Positions 18,552-28,648 of a stretch of DNA of 64,000 bases are shown piece after piece. Under the pieces are notes generated by a model. It worked only from the letters and a program-made list of their open reading frames with translations, searched no databases and had not been told where the DNA came from. Source of the stretch: Roseobacter sp. (lineage in GTDB: Bacteria; Pseudomonadota; Alphaproteobacteria; Rhodobacterales; Rhodobacteraceae); contig JAGXHA010000055.1 of assembly GCA_024636475.1 (NCBI GenBank), positions 17,818-81,817 on the forward strand. The letters run 5' to 3'. Made by a program: the position numbers and the translations under genes. Each line of letters opens with the position of its first letter. The first letter of the stretch is position 1.

Positions 18552-18836
18552 GAGTTTACCCTCGATTTGAAATCATATGCCCTGACCAGCTAATCCAGAA
18601 AGGGTATGCAGGGTGTTTGCATCCAAACGCACAGCCTTGGCAAGGATCGTGCCGCACGCGAATGCAATGCCAGAAAGTATGATGCAGCTTTGCCACAGTT
18701 TCGCCGTGGGGTGGTCAAGCAGTCCGCAAAGGCGCACTGGCGACAGTTATATAGTGCAAAAGCGATCACGACATATGCCTTGCCCACAAGGGCCAGCTTG
18801 TTTAGACCAATCACCAGATAAGCGAAGGAAGTTGCT
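18552..18836. other. Divergent promoter region between porin and DUF3576 genes
   Basis: This 285-base gap must hold the promoters of the porin (leftwards) and the DUF3576 lipoprotein (rightwards). I see no coding frame with a ribosome site, no convincing -35/-10 pair and no RNA gene. Confidence 0.4.
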
Positions 18837-19337
18837 ATGCCAAATAGACCAGTACCAAGAATTGCATTTTCTATCGTGCTGGCAAGTTCGCTGGCCGCCT
18901 GTGGCGCTATGCCTGCGGCCACCAGCAATAGTAATGACAGTCGCTTTGCAACACGCAGCATCAATGGTCCGAATGATGTCGAAACGGATCCGAACAACAC
19001 GATCTGGTCCATCTTCAACCGCAAGACCGCTGATAGCAGCGTTTCTGTAAACAAGTATCTATGGTCCGCTTCTCTTGAAGTGCTGAACTTTTTGCCGATC
19101 CAGTCGATTGATCCCTATACAGGTGTGATCGTGACAGGATACGGCACACCGCCCGGCAGTGGGCAGTCATACCGCGCAACGGTGCTGATCGATGACCCTG
19201 CCCTTGATGCGCGGTCTTTGAACCTGTCCCTGCAAACCCGCGGTGGGCGCACCGTCAACACGGCCACAGCCCGCGCTGTGGAAGACGCCATTCTAAGCCG
19301 TGCTCGCGAAATGCGGATCGCTGACGACAGATTCTAA
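18837..19337 (+). CDS. DUF3576 lipoprotein
   Basis: A 166-residue predicted lipoprotein (lipobox LAAC, Cys at about residue 22). The body has the DUF3576 features: [27 protein letters not shown] and [13 protein letters not shown], with a C-terminal [12 protein letters not shown]. The family is conserved upstream of leuS in alphaproteobacteria. Together with lptE and lolA nearby this suggests an outer-membrane role, but the function is not known. GGAAG precedes the ATG. Confidence 0.85.
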   Translation: MPNRPVPRIAFSIVLASSLAACGAMPAATSNSNDSRFATRSINGPNDVETDPNNTIWSIFNRKTADSSVSVNKYLWSASLEVLNFLPIQSIDPYTGVIVTGYGTPPGSGQSYRATVLIDDPALDARSLNLSLQTRGGRTVNTATARAVEDAILSRAREMRIADDRF

Positions 19338-19366
19338 GCCCGCTCTTTGCCATGTTCTCCATTCCA

Positions 19367-19404
19367 ACGCCGGGCCATGCGCTAATCGCTCGCCCGGCGT
19401 TTTC
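19367..19404 (+). terminator. Terminator between the DUF3576 gene and leuS
   Basis: ACGCCGGGC pairs perfectly with GCCCGGCGT across a 16-base loop and is followed by TTTTCC. It ends the DUF3576 transcript about 30 bases after its stop, 22 bases before leuS starts, so leuS is expected to have partial read-through or an attenuator-like arrangement, or a promoter within the upstream gene. Confidence 0.75.
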
Positions 19405-19425
19405 CGTTGTATAAGGTCTGCCAAG

Positions 19426-21972
19426 ATGTCCCGCTACTCCCCTGCTGAAATCGAAGCCCGCTGGCAAGCTGCCTGGGAAAAAGACGACGTGTTCAAGGCC
19501 GTCCGGTCCGCCGAAAAGCCGAAGTATTACGTGCTTGAGATGTTCCCATATCCGTCGGGCCGCATCCATATGGGCCATGTCCGCAACTATACGATGGGCG
19601 ACGTCATCGCGCGCTTCAAGATCGCGACTGGCCATAGCGTATTGCACCCGATGGGCTGGGACGCCTTCGGGATGCCTGCCGAAAACGCTGCCATGGCCAT
19701 TGGCGGTCACCCCAAAGACTGGACCTACGGCAATATCGCGGACATGCGCGACCAGATGAAACCGCTGGGCCTGTCCATCGACTGGTCCCGCGAATTTGCG
19801 ACCTGCGATCCCGAATATTACGGCCAGCAGCAGGCGCTGTTTCTTGATTTCCTGCAAGAAGGATTGGTTTATCGCAAGAACGCGATCGTGAACTGGGATC
19901 CTGTCGACATGACCGTTCTGGCCAACGAGCAGGTTGAAGGCGGGCGCGGCTGGCGTTCGGGCGCGCTGGTAGAGCGGCGCGAGTTGACACAGTGGTTCTT
20001 CAAGATTTCCGATCATTCCGAAGAACTGCTTGCCGCGCTTGATACGCTCGACAACTGGCCCGCCAAGGTCAAGTTGATGCAGGCAAACTGGATCGGCAAA
20101 TCACGCGGGCTTCAGTTTGCGTTCTCGACCATCGACGCGCCTGAAGGTTTTGACCGCATCGAGGTCTATACGACCCGCCCCGACACTTTGCTTGGGGCAA
20201 GCTTTGTAGGCATATCCCCCGACCATCCGCTTGCAAAACTGCTGGAACAAACCAATCCCGAGATAGCGGCCTTTTGTGCCGAATGCCGCAAGGGCGGCAC
20301 GACCGAGGAAGCGATTGAAACGGCTGAAAAGCTGGGCATGGATACTGGCCTGCGCGTGCGCCATCCCTTTGATACCGCTTGGGAACTGCCAATCTATATC
20401 GCGAACTTCATCTTGATGGACTACGGCACGGGCGCGATTTTCGGCTGCCCCGCCCATGACCAGCGCGACTTTGACTTTGCCACGAAATACGGATTGCCGA
20501 TCATCTCGACGTTCCTGCCCGCCGAGGATGCTGACCCCAAGGTGACCGAGGCATTCGTGCCCGCGAAATCCGAGAAAGTGTACTACAACGGCGGCTTTGC
20601 TGGTGAGAAATGGCAAACCGCAGAAGAGGCGATTGCCGCTGCGATTGAAGCCTGTGAAGCCCAAGGCGTGGGCAGAGGCGTGACCAAATACCGTCTGCGG
20701 GACTGGGGCCTCTCGCGCCAGCGCTATTGGGGCTGCCCGATTCCTGTGGTCCATTGCGAGGCTTGCGGCGTGGTTCCCGAGAAGAAAGAGAACCTGCCCA
20801 TCGAGCTGCCCTACGACGTCAGCTTTGACACCCCCGGCAACCCGCTGGACCGCCACCCGACATGGCGCGACTGTGCCTGCCCGTCTTGCGGGGCAGCGGC
20901 AAAGCGCGAAACCGACACGATGGATACCTTCGTCGATTCGTCATGGTATTTCGCCCGCTTCACGGCACCTCATGCCGATACCCCCACGGTGATGGAAGAC
21001 GCGAAATACTGGATGAACGTCGATCAGTATATTGGCGGCATCGAACACGCGATTTTGCACCTGCTTTATTCGCGCTTCTTTGCCCGCGCGATGCAGATCA
21101 CGGGCCATTTGCCCGAATCCGCGATCGAACCCTTTGATGCGCTTTTCACCCAAGGCATGGTGACGCACGAGATTTATCAAACCAAGGATGCCAATGACCG
21201 CCCCGTCTATCACCTGCCCGAAGATGTGACCGACGGCAAACTTGCCGATGGGACTGCCGTGCAGATCATTCCATCCGCGAAAATGTCGAAGTCCAAGAAG
21301 AATGTGGTCGACCCGCTGGGAATCATCGCAAGCTACGGGGCCGACACCGCGCGCTGGTTCGTCCTGTCCGATTCGCCCCCGGAACGCGATGTGGAATGGA
21401 CAGCTTCAGGCGCAGAAGCGGCATTCAAACATCTTGGCCGGGTCTGGAATATCTCGACCCGCATCACTGAAATGCCAAGGGATGAAACTGGCGAAGGCGA
21501 TGATGATCTGCTGCGCGCGATGCATAAAACCATTCATGATGTCACAATGGGCGTCGAATCTTTTGGCTTTAACGCCGCGATTGCCAAGCTTTATGCCTTT
21601 ACCGCGACCCTGCAGAAATCCAAGGCAGGCCACGCGGCACAACGCGAGGCGATCAAGACCCTTGCACAGCTGATGGCCCCGATGACGCCGCATCTTGCCG
21701 AAGAAATCTGGACAGCACAGGGCGGCGCGGGCCTGATCACGACCGCACGTTGGCCCACAGCAGACGAGGCGATGCTGATTGATGACACCGTAACGTTACC
21801 GATCCAGATCAACGGCAAACGTCGCGCCGAAATTCAGGTGCCCGCGGATATGTCGAAAGAAGAGGTTGAAAAGATCGCGCTCAACCACGAAGCTGTCATT
21901 CGCATCCTTGATGGTGCAACACCCAAAAAGGTGATCGTAGTGCCGGGACGGATCGTAAATGTTGTTGCCTAA
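19426..21972 (+). CDS. leuS: Leucine-tRNA ligase
   Basis: An 848-residue class I synthetase that charges tRNA(Leu). The HIGH-type motif is HMGHVR near residue 45. The editing domain includes [13 protein letters not shown] and is followed by the [16 protein letters not shown] segment. The KMSKS motif is near residue 619. The ATG at 19426 ([10 protein letters not shown]) is the family start; the upstream in-frame extension runs through the DUF3576 stop region and the terminator. It overlaps lptE by 14 bases. Confidence 0.95.
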   Translation: MSRYSPAEIEARWQAAWEKDDVFKAVRSAEKPKYYVLEMFPYPSGRIHMGHVRNYTMGDVIARFKIATGHSVLHPMGWDAFGMPAENAAMAIGGHPKDWTYGNIADMRDQMKPLGLSIDWSREFATCDPEYYGQQQALFLDFLQEGLVYRKNAIVNWDPVDMTVLANEQVEGGRGWRSGALVERRELTQWFFKISDHSEELLAALDTLDNWPAKVKLMQANWIGKSRGLQFAFSTIDAPEGFDRIEVYTTRPDTLLGASFVGISPDHPLAKLLEQTNPEIAAFCAECRKGGTTEEAIETAEKLGMDTGLRVRHPFDTAWELPIYIANFILMDYGTGAIFGCPAHDQRDFDFATKYGLPIISTFLPAEDADPKVTEAFVPAKSEKVYYNGGFAGEKWQTAEEAIAAAIEACEAQGVGRGVTKYRLRDWGLSRQRYWGCPIPVVHCEACGVVPEKKENLPIELPYDVSFDTPGNPLDRHPTWRDCACPSCGAAAKRETDTMDTFVDSSWYFARFTAPHADTPTVMEDAKYWMNVDQYIGGIEHAILHLLYSRFFARAMQITGHLPESAIEPFDALFTQGMVTHEIYQTKDANDRPVYHLPEDVTDGKLADGTAVQIIPSAKMSKSKKNVVDPLGIIASYGADTARWFVLSDSPPERDVEWTASGAEAAFKHLGRVWNISTRITEMPRDETGEGDDDLLRAMHKTIHDVTMGVESFGFNAAIAKLYAFTATLQKSKAGHAAQREAIKTLAQLMAPMTPHLAEEIWTAQGGAGLITTARWPTADEAMLIDDTVTLPIQINGKRRAEIQVPADMSKEEVEKIALNHEAVIRILDGATPKKVIVVPGRIVNVVA

Positions 21973-22444
21973 GCGTGGCGTTTTGCTGGCGCTGCACCTG
22001 CTTGTGCTTGCAGCATGCGGGTTTCAGCCCGTCTACGGCCCAAACGGGGCGGGCACGGCTTTGCAAAACAGCGTTCAGGTCGATGCGCCCGATGATGCGT
22101 TTTCCTATACTTTGGTACGCGAAATCGAGACCCGTCTGGGCCGGCCAAATACACCCGACTACGCCTTGGCTTTGACGGTTGCGACCAGAGAAGAAGGGCT
22201 TGCCATTGATGCCGAAGGCAACACGACGCGCTTCAATCTGATTGGCACCGTCGATTTTGCGCTGCGCAATCTAGACACCGGTCAAATCGAATCCTCAGGC
22301 AACGTTGAAAACTTCTCAGGTTACTCGGCAACCGGCTCGACCGTGGCGACCCTCGCTGCCGAACGTGATGCCCAAATCCGCCTGATGACAATGCTCGCAG
22401 ATCAAATCGTCACGCGTCTTTACGCGGCCAATCTCGACCAATGA
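21959..22444 (+). CDS. lptE: LPS assembly lipoprotein LptE
   Basis: A 161-residue lipoprotein with lipobox LAAC followed by GFQPVYG, the standard LptE beginning. In complex with LptD it forms the outer-membrane LPS translocon. The leuS - lptE - holA order is conserved across proteobacteria. It overlaps leuS by 14 bases and holA by four, so translation is probably coupled. Confidence 0.88.
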   Translation: MLLPKRGVLLALHLLVLAACGFQPVYGPNGAGTALQNSVQVDAPDDAFSYTLVREIETRLGRPNTPDYALALTVATREEGLAIDAEGNTTRFNLIGTVDFALRNLDTGQIESSGNVENFSGYSATGSTVATLAAERDAQIRLMTMLADQIVTRLYAANLDQ

Positions 22445-23439
22445 AGCTGCCGCCGCGCGACGCAAACGCCTATTTCGCCAAGCCTGATCCGAACAAGACA
22501 GGCCTGTTGATCTACGGCAGTGACGCCATGCGCGTAGCGCTTAAGCGGCAAGAATATCTGAAATCCTTGCTTGGCCCCAATGCAGAAGAAGAAATGCGCC
22601 TGACCCGCATTCAGGCGGCCGACCTGCGCCGGGACGCCCCCATGCTGCTGGACGCGATCAAAGCTGTTGGTTTTTTTCCGGGCCCTCGGGCGGCTTTTGT
22701 CGAAGACGCTAACGATAATATCGCAAAGATCTTGACTGATGCCCTGGCAGATTGGCAGCCCGGCGATGCGCAGATCGTGGTCACCGCCGGAGATCTCAAG
22801 AAAACATCCAAGATCCTAAAGGCATTTGAAGCTCACAAAACTGCCTTTGCGACGCCGATCTATGACACACCGCCCGACCGCGCCGAGATCGAGCGCATCC
22901 TGAGCGAGGCGCGCTTGAGCCCTGAACCAGATGCCATGGGAACACTTTCAGAACTGGCCCGCGTCTTGGACCCGGGTGATTTCCGGCAGATGATTGAAAA
23001 AATCACGCTCTACAAGATTGGCGACAGCGGCCCGTTGACCGCCCTAGATGTCGCAAATTGCGCACCCACTTCGACTGAAGCCGAAGTCGACGATATCTTG
23101 CATGTCGTTGCCGAAGCCCGTGCCGCAGATATCGGCCCTGTGATGGCAAAACTTCAGGCCCAAGGTGTGAACGCTGTCACACTCATTATCATGGCCACCC
23201 GGCATTTTCGCACGCTCTACCGCATCGCCAGCAACCCAGGCGGGCAAATCTGGGGTGTGCGTGACCGCGACCGCGCCATGCGTCAGGCCAGAAATTGGGG
23301 TGCGGCCAAGCTGGAAACCGCGCTGACCGTGCTGACCGATACCGATCTTACGCTGCGCTCTGCCGGACAACACGCACCGACTATGGCACTGGTCGAGCGC
23401 GCATTCATCCGCCTCGCAATGCTTGGCGCTCAACGATAA
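22441..23439 (+). CDS. holA: DNA polymerase III subunit delta
   Basis: A 332-residue clamp-loader subunit. The N-terminal GLLIYGSDAMRVALKRQEY and the C-terminal FRTLYRIASNPGGQIWGVRD segments match alphaproteobacterial HolA. It opens the beta clamp within the DnaX complex. It starts at ATGA overlapping the lptE stop. The next gene follows after 19 bases with its own strong ribosome site. Confidence 0.9.
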   Translation: MKLPPRDANAYFAKPDPNKTGLLIYGSDAMRVALKRQEYLKSLLGPNAEEEMRLTRIQAADLRRDAPMLLDAIKAVGFFPGPRAAFVEDANDNIAKILTDALADWQPGDAQIVVTAGDLKKTSKILKAFEAHKTAFATPIYDTPPDRAEIERILSEARLSPEPDAMGTLSELARVLDPGDFRQMIEKITLYKIGDSGPLTALDVANCAPTSTEAEVDDILHVVAEARAADIGPVMAKLQAQGVNAVTLIIMATRHFRTLYRIASNPGGQIWGVRDRDRAMRQARNWGAAKLETALTVLTDTDLTLRSAGQHAPTMALVERAFIRLAMLGAQR

Positions 23440-23458
23440 ACCCTGGGAGGGGAATAAT

Positions 23459-24049
23459 ATGTACAAAGTCATCGGAGCCACCAAATCCCGCGCTTTTCGC
23501 GTCATGTGGATGCTTGAAGAACTGGGCGCGGCTTACGAGCATGTCGCCTGCGGCCCTCGCTCGGATGAGGCCAAGAAATATAACCCAAGCGGCAAAATAC
23601 CCGCATTGTTGGATGGTGATGAGATTCTAACTGATTCTGTAGCGATCATGCAGTATCTGGCTGATAAGCACGGCAATCTGACCGCGTCCGCAGGGACCCC
23701 GGATCGTGCGCGCCAAGATGCGATGACCTTATGGTTGATCGACGAAATGGATGCGATTCTTTGGGCTGCGGCCAAACACAGCTTTGTCTTTCCCGAAGAA
23801 CAACGCGTGCCGGAAATCAAAGACAGTCTGAAGTCTGAGTTTGCCCGCTCTGCCAAAACCCTGTCAGAGCGCCTTGAGGGGCCGTTTTTGATGGGTGATA
23901 CTATTACTGTCCCCGATCTGCTGGCCACTCATTGCATTAACTGGTCAATCGGTGCGGGTTTTGCCCCCGTGAGCGACAAGTTGGGTGATTGGGCGAAATC
24001 CATGCGCGAACGTCCTGCTTTCAAGGCCGCTGCAACCAAAGAAGGCTAA
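23459..24049 (+). CDS. Glutathione S-transferase family protein
   Basis: A 196-residue protein with an N-terminal thioredoxin-like GST domain (about 1-78: TKSRAFRVMWMLEELG, then NPSGKIPALLDGD and LTDSVAIMQYLADKHG) and an all-helical C-terminal domain. The substrate is not predictable. The ATG at 23459 follows a strong GGGAGGGG site. It converges on and overlaps the flavoprotein gene by four bases. Confidence 0.88.
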   Translation: MYKVIGATKSRAFRVMWMLEELGAAYEHVACGPRSDEAKKYNPSGKIPALLDGDEILTDSVAIMQYLADKHGNLTASAGTPDRARQDAMTLWLIDEMDAILWAAAKHSFVFPEEQRVPEIKDSLKSEFARSAKTLSERLEGPFLMGDTITVPDLLATHCINWSIGAGFAPVSDKLGDWAKSMRERPAFKAAATKEG

Positions 24050-25245
24050 GTTTTTCCCGCCCAAGCGGCAGCATGCTTACCGGCCCATCGGCCTGTCGCA
24101 AGGCAGGCCGAGATCAGATAACCGCCTGTTGGGGCCTCCCAATCCAACATCTCGCCAGCGATGAAAACCCCCGGACGCGCCCGCAGCATCAAGGTTTCAT
24201 CCACTGCATCAAACCTTACACCGCCAGCGGTTGAGATGGCTTGATCCATAGGCCGCAAACCGGTGTGATCAATCGGCAGTGCCTTTAGCAACCGCGCCAG
24301 CGCCTTGGCGTTCAGCGGCAATGGCCGTGCCATTTCCTGCAAAAGGGCAATTTTTGCGGTATCCAGCTTCAACGTCTTTCGCATGAAATTCGCCATGCTC
24401 ATCTTGCCGCGCGGCTGTTCCAACTTCTCTGCCAACGTTTCGACCCGTTGGTCAGGCAACAGGTCCAGCATCAAGGGATGGCCTTCGCGCACCCCACGCG
24501 AGACTGTGTAAATACCGCCGCCCTCTAGCCCTTGGGCAGAGATCAACGCCTCGCCCCGTGACCGGTACTTGCCTGATTTCAAACCGATCCCCTTAAGCGC
24601 AGATCCGAAATGAGCAACCATGTGGGGAGACCAATCCAGGGCAATACCTGCATTCGCCGGCGCAAACGGGGTAAAGGGGTGGTCCGGGGCCAATAGTTTG
24701 GCCCATTGACCGTCTGGGCCCAAGCGTGCCCAACTGGCACCACCCATGGCTAAGACAGTCACATCTGGCTGTAGGGTTTGCGCGCCATCTGGCGTATCAA
24801 ACGTCACGCCCGCGCCCTGCCAACCCGTCCAGCGCCAGCGCGTGTTAATCTGAACGCCTGCCTCTGCCAAACGCACCAACCACGCGCGCAGCAAGGGCGA
24901 CGCTTTCATCACCGTGGGGAAAACACGCCCAGTCGAGCCGGTAAACAACGTCTGCCCCAAGCCGGCGGCCCAGTCCTGTACGGCATCATTGTCAAACGCC
25001 GCAATAATAGGCGCAAGCGGTGCTTTGGCATCTGTGAAGGCCGACATGAACGGATCAGCCGCTTCAACTTTCGTCAGGTTCAGCCCCGATTTTCCCGCCA
25101 TCAAGAATTTGCGCCCGACCGACGGTTTTTGATCGCAAATCGTAACCGCGAACCCTGCTTGGGCCAGCATTTCTGCCGCCATCAGCCCGGCGGGTCCAGC
25201 GCCGATCACAAGAGCTTGCGCAGGCGTCACTGTCTCGGTGGTCAT
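24046..25245 (-). CDS. NAD(P)/FAD-dependent oxidoreductase, HI0933/TIGR03862 group
   Basis: A 399-residue flavoprotein of the YhiN/HI0933 type. It has the N-terminal dinucleotide fold (ALVIGAGPAGLMAAEMLA), GRKFLMAGKSGLNLT, VLAMGGASWARLGPDG and the C-terminal GVFIAGEMLDWEAPTGGYL. The physiological reaction of this family is not established. The ATG at 25245 has AAGG about nine bases upstream and gives the family-typical N-terminus. Confidence 0.85.
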   Translation of the reverse strand: MTTETVTPAQALVIGAGPAGLMAAEMLAQAGFAVTICDQKPSVGRKFLMAGKSGLNLTKVEAADPFMSAFTDAKAPLAPIIAAFDNDAVQDWAAGLGQTLFTGSTGRVFPTVMKASPLLRAWLVRLAEAGVQINTRWRWTGWQGAGVTFDTPDGAQTLQPDVTVLAMGGASWARLGPDGQWAKLLAPDHPFTPFAPANAGIALDWSPHMVAHFGSALKGIGLKSGKYRSRGEALISAQGLEGGGIYTVSRGVREGHPLMLDLLPDQRVETLAEKLEQPRGKMSMANFMRKTLKLDTAKIALLQEMARPLPLNAKALARLLKALPIDHTGLRPMDQAISTAGGVRFDAVDETLMLRARPGVFIAGEMLDWEAPTGGYLISACLATGRWAGKHAAAWAGKT

Positions 25246-25348
25246 TTGGATACCCTTCAGGAAAAACGTGTTGGCATTTGAAGCCTTAACTTGACCGTAA
25301 GCCATTTGCACGTCGATGCTGCAAGCCAGCTATTACCGGAGCACTGAA

Positions 25349-25423
25349 ATGCGCATTCTAATGATAACAGCAACCCTAACACTGCTAAGCGCCTGCGGCG
25401 TACCCTTCGTACCGTTTATCTGA
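25349..25423 (+). CDS. Very small lipoprotein of 24 residues
   Basis: The frame encodes MRILMITATLTLLSACGVPF followed by VPFI and a TGA. A short hydrophobic signal ends with a textbook lipobox (LLSAC), so signal peptidase II would leave a nine-residue lipopeptide starting at the acylated Cys. GGAG lies seven bases before the ATG. The last 8 bases overlap the end of the converging enoyl-CoA hydratase gene. I recall similar ultra-short lipoproteins in Rhodobacterales, but none with a known role. It falls below usual gene-calling limits. Confidence 0.6.
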   Translation: MRILMITATLTLLSACGVPFVPFI

Positions 25424-26069
25424 GCCGCGGATGTCCGATTGCGTTTGACGATGTGGGGTGCGGCGCGCACATCACTTTGATGTCGGTCGCAATCTTGGGC
25501 GGCGCGGCAACGGTATCAACAGCTATATCGCGGGCCGTCTGCATCAGGGCGTCCGCATCGACGATCCGGTCAATCAAGCCGAACAGCAGCGCCTCGTCTG
25601 ATGTGATCTTTTGGCCGCCCATCAAAATCAGCTTGGTCCGCGCAGGCCCGATCAGTGCGGCCATACGCGCAGGATCGCTGGGTTGCGGCAGAAAACCCAA
25701 TTTCATCACCGGATAGAAAAACTTGGCGGATGGCACGGCAAGCCGCAGATCGCTGGCCAGCGCCATGCCCATCGCTCCGCCCGCAAGGGTGCCGTTCATC
25801 GCGCAGATACTCAGCCCCGGCAACGCTGCGATGGCACCCGAAAGCCGTTCCCAGATATCCGATGTAGCAAGGCCAGCGCGCGCTTCTTCCAGATCTGCGC
25901 CAGCACTGAAAACCTTGCCCTTGCCCGTCAAAATAACAGCGCGGGCCGCCTGCGCGTCCTCCATGAATTCAGCCAAGGAAACCAGCATTTCATGGGTCAG
26001 GGAATTGGCTTTTTCGGGGCGATTGATCGTCGCGGTCCAAATCTCAGCATCGCGGGAAAGCTCTATCAT
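25416..26069 (-). CDS. Enoyl-CoA hydratase/isomerase family protein
   Basis: A crotonase-fold protein of 217 residues, about 40 shorter than usual. It keeps the two oxyanion-hole segments, KVFSAGADLEEAR and MNGTLAGGAMGMALASD. The Glu usually found after GGAM...L.SD and in the P-x-(L)G(F)LP segment is partly replaced (GFLPQPSDPAR), so the reaction is uncertain. The C-terminal trimerisation helices look shortened. Its start overlaps the stop of the SDR gene (ATGA-type), so the two form an operon. Confidence 0.8.
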   Translation of the reverse strand: MIELSRDAEIWTATINRPEKANSLTHEMLVSLAEFMEDAQAARAVILTGKGKVFSAGADLEEARAGLATSDIWERLSGAIAALPGLSICAMNGTLAGGAMGMALASDLRLAVPSAKFFYPVMKLGFLPQPSDPARMAALIGPARTKLILMGGQKITSDEALLFGLIDRIVDADALMQTARDIAVDTVAAPPKIATDIKVMCAPHPTSSNAIGHPRLR

Positions 26070-26815
26070 ATCAAACCGATCTCTTTTCGAATGTCCTCAT
26101 CACGCAGCGATATTTCCTCGCCACAAAAACGGTCTGCCGCAGTGCTACACATCCAAAGCAACGCGCGTGCAGGCCATTCAGCCGGAATGTGATCTTCCCA
26201 ATCCAGCTTGCTGACAGGATTGATTCCGCTCGCTTTTATTTCACGCTGCATCTGGGTCGCGACGGTGCCAGGCGACAGACCAATGGCGCGAATACCATTC
26301 GCAGCTTCTTCTAGATGAACCGAGCGGCCCATCATGTTCACGGCTGCTTTTGACGCGCAATAATGGCTCCATCCCTGGATTGCATGATGCGCTGCACCTG
26401 AACTGATGGTCAGTATGGATCCGCTGCCCGCGTGCTTCATCACAGGCAAGGCCGCGCGCATGCCGTTGTAAACACCCTTGAGGTTGATATCGATCGCCTG
26501 CCCCCATTCATCCGGGTGAGAACTGGCCAAATGCGAGATCGGTTCAATCACGCCAGCATTGTTGATCAACACATCCAGACCACCAAATGCCCGCAAAGTA
26601 GTCTCAACCGCCGAAGACATCTCTCCAAAGCGCGCCACGTTGCAGGGAATCGCGATTGCTTTCTTGCCGATCTCGCCTGCGAGGTCTGCAATCGCGTCCT
26701 GCGATCGCGCCAGCAGTACCACATTCGCGCCTGCCTTGGCAAAAACGCGGGCAGTTTCAGCCCCAATTCCGCGGCTTGCGCCAGTGACCATGACGGTCTT
26801 GCCAGTCATATCCAT
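26066..26815 (-). CDS. SDR-family NAD(P)-dependent oxidoreductase
   Basis: A 249-residue classical short-chain dehydrogenase. The cofactor motif is TGASRGIGAETA, followed by NNAGV. The catalytic Ser is in ILTISSGAAHH and the Tyr-x3-Lys in HYCASKAAV. The ATG at 26815 has GAGGGGG eight bases upstream and a second in-frame ATG two codons later. It is cotranscribed with the enoyl-CoA hydratase-like gene, suggesting a shared pathway for an acyl or hydroxyacyl substrate that cannot be named. Confidence 0.85.
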   Translation of the reverse strand: MDMTGKTVMVTGASRGIGAETARVFAKAGANVVLLARSQDAIADLAGEIGKKAIAIPCNVARFGEMSSAVETTLRAFGGLDVLINNAGVIEPISHLASSHPDEWGQAIDINLKGVYNGMRAALPVMKHAGSGSILTISSGAAHHAIQGWSHYCASKAAVNMMGRSVHLEEAANGIRAIGLSPGTVATQMQREIKASGINPVSKLDWEDHIPAEWPARALLWMCSTAADRFCGEEISLRDEDIRKEIGLI

Positions 26816-27021
26816 ATCTTGCACCCCCTCTTTCAGCATCTGTTGGCTGGCAATTTGACCAGCCTGATATTTTGGCAATACTTAGCATCAACATGCACCG
26901 ATGCCAGCCCCAAGCCTGCGGCCGCAATGAAAGCGTCTTTGCCTTGTAACTCATAAAATGACATTTATCTGATAGAAGTATATCCTTGGCTGTGCCCAAG
27001 ACGTTTGAAAAAGGAATTCCC

Positions 27022-28563
27022 ATGATGACACGGTTTCACACCTTTATGGGCTGTTCCGCCCTTGTGCTTGTCTCATCAACGCAAGTTGCACTGGCAGACA
27101 TCACCCCGAACGACGTCTGGCAGGACTGGCGCGATTATCTGGGAGGGATGGGCTATAGCGTGACAGCCAAGGAGTTGCGTTCAGGCGACACTTTGACTGT
27201 AAGCGATGTGAAATTCGGCATGGCAATGTCTGCCGATCAGGGCCAGATGTCCTTCACGCTCGGCAGCCTAAGCTTTGTGCAAAACGCGGGTGGCAGCGTG
27301 TCTGTTGTCTGGCCCGATCAGATGCCGGTTTCGGTCAATATCACGCCAGCGGACACAACAGGCGAGCCCGTGACCATGGCGCTAACGATAAGGCAATCCG
27401 GGCAGGTGATGGTGGTCAGCGGAACGCCATCCGAGATGACAAGTACCTATAGCGCAGATACTTTTGCGCTGAACCTTGACCGCATCACGATTGACGGTGA
27501 AGCCTTAGCGCCCGAAAATGCAATGTTGACCGTCGCGATGACTGACGTTGTGAACACCACCACAAGCACACTGGGTGCCATGCGGGATTATGACCAAACC
27601 GCCTCGGTCGGCTCGGTCACGTATGACATGGCTTTCAAACAACCCGACGAACCTGCAAATGCGGTCGTCAATGGCACGTCGCAAAACCTTTCTATAAAGG
27701 CCAACGGCCTGTTGCCCCTTGCCTTGGCGCGGGTCAACGATATGGCCGGGATGCTGCAAGCGGGCATGGATGTGTCCGGCACGATGTCGGGCGGCAACAG
27801 CACTCTGACAATGGATATCGAAGACCCCATCAATGGGAACGTTGCAATCGCTACCGCTGCCGAGAGCAGCACGCTCGCAGTCGATACAAGTGCAGACGGT
27901 GTCAGCTATGCGGGAACACGGCAAGCTATGACAATATCCGTACAACCGCCTCAGTTTCCCTTTTTGTTATCCTTTGCCATGGACAACGCCGCCTTCAATA
28001 TCAGCGCGCCAGTGATGAAATCTGACACTCCGCAGAATTTTGCCCTCGGGTTGAACCTTGCCGACTTCACAATGTCGAACATGATTTGGGGCATGATAAA
28101 TCCACAAGGCACACTGCCCCGCGATCCGGCAACGATCTCGCTTGATTTGAACGGCACCGCCACAATGCTTGCGGATTATCTGGATTTGCAAAACAGCAAT
28201 CAAAGCTTCTCAACCAAAGACACTCCCGCGCAACTTGAGACTGTGAACCTCAATTCCCTGATCATCGACGCTCTTGGCGCAAGGCTGACAGGAAACGGTG
28301 TAGCGACCTTTGACAACTCTGACCCTGACGCTGATCCCGGTATGCTCAAGCCGACAGGCACCATCGATCTCAAATTGGTGGGGGGCAATACCCTTTTGGA
28401 CAAGCTTGTCGAGGCCGGTCTTCTGCCTGCACAAACGGTGATGGGCGCGCGGATGATGATGGGCATGTTCGCCGTACCGGGCGATGGGGAGGACACGCTG
28501 CAATCCAAGCTTGAATTCACCCGTTCCGGCGCAATCTTGGCCAATGGGCAGCGGATCAAATAA
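27022..28563 (+). CDS. DUF2125 periplasmic protein
   Basis: A 513-residue secreted protein with a signal peptide (about residues 1-25, ending VALA) and a long beta-rich chain in the DUF2125 family of alphaproteobacteria. Repeated segments such as LTMDIEDPINGNV and DFTMSNMIWGMINPQGTLPRD fit the AsmA-like, beta-taco type folds proposed for this family. The function is unknown. AAGGA lies just before the ATG. The gene stands alone between the SDR operon and pmbA. Confidence 0.82.
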   Translation: MMTRFHTFMGCSALVLVSSTQVALADITPNDVWQDWRDYLGGMGYSVTAKELRSGDTLTVSDVKFGMAMSADQGQMSFTLGSLSFVQNAGGSVSVVWPDQMPVSVNITPADTTGEPVTMALTIRQSGQVMVVSGTPSEMTSTYSADTFALNLDRITIDGEALAPENAMLTVAMTDVVNTTTSTLGAMRDYDQTASVGSVTYDMAFKQPDEPANAVVNGTSQNLSIKANGLLPLALARVNDMAGMLQAGMDVSGTMSGGNSTLTMDIEDPINGNVAIATAAESSTLAVDTSADGVSYAGTRQAMTISVQPPQFPFLLSFAMDNAAFNISAPVMKSDTPQNFALGLNLADFTMSNMIWGMINPQGTLPRDPATISLDLNGTATMLADYLDLQNSNQSFSTKDTPAQLETVNLNSLIIDALGARLTGNGVATFDNSDPDADPGMLKPTGTIDLKLVGGNTLLDKLVEAGLLPAQTVMGARMMMGMFAVPGDGEDTLQSKLEFTRSGAILANGQRIK

Positions 28564-28648
28564 AGAAGCCACACCATAGCTTGCGTCCGTCCCTTGCAGA
28601 CCTGCAACGGGGGCGCTAGCTACCCTCTTAAATTCCAAGGAGCACGAC

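Noticed and set aside
18590..19054. A 154-codon minus-strand frame between the porin and DUF3576 genes
   Set aside because: About half is antisense to the DUF3576 lipoprotein; no ribosome site, and the hydrophobic stretch is the reverse of the lipoprotein signal.
19255..20016. A 253-codon minus-strand frame across the start of leuS
   Set aside because: Antisense to the catalytic HIGH region of leuS and crosses a terminator; no ribosome site or family pattern.
28590..28612. Hairpin CCCTTGCAG / CTGCAACGGG between the DUF2125 and pmbA genes
   Set aside because: Imperfect stem with no T-run after it, so I do not call it a terminator.
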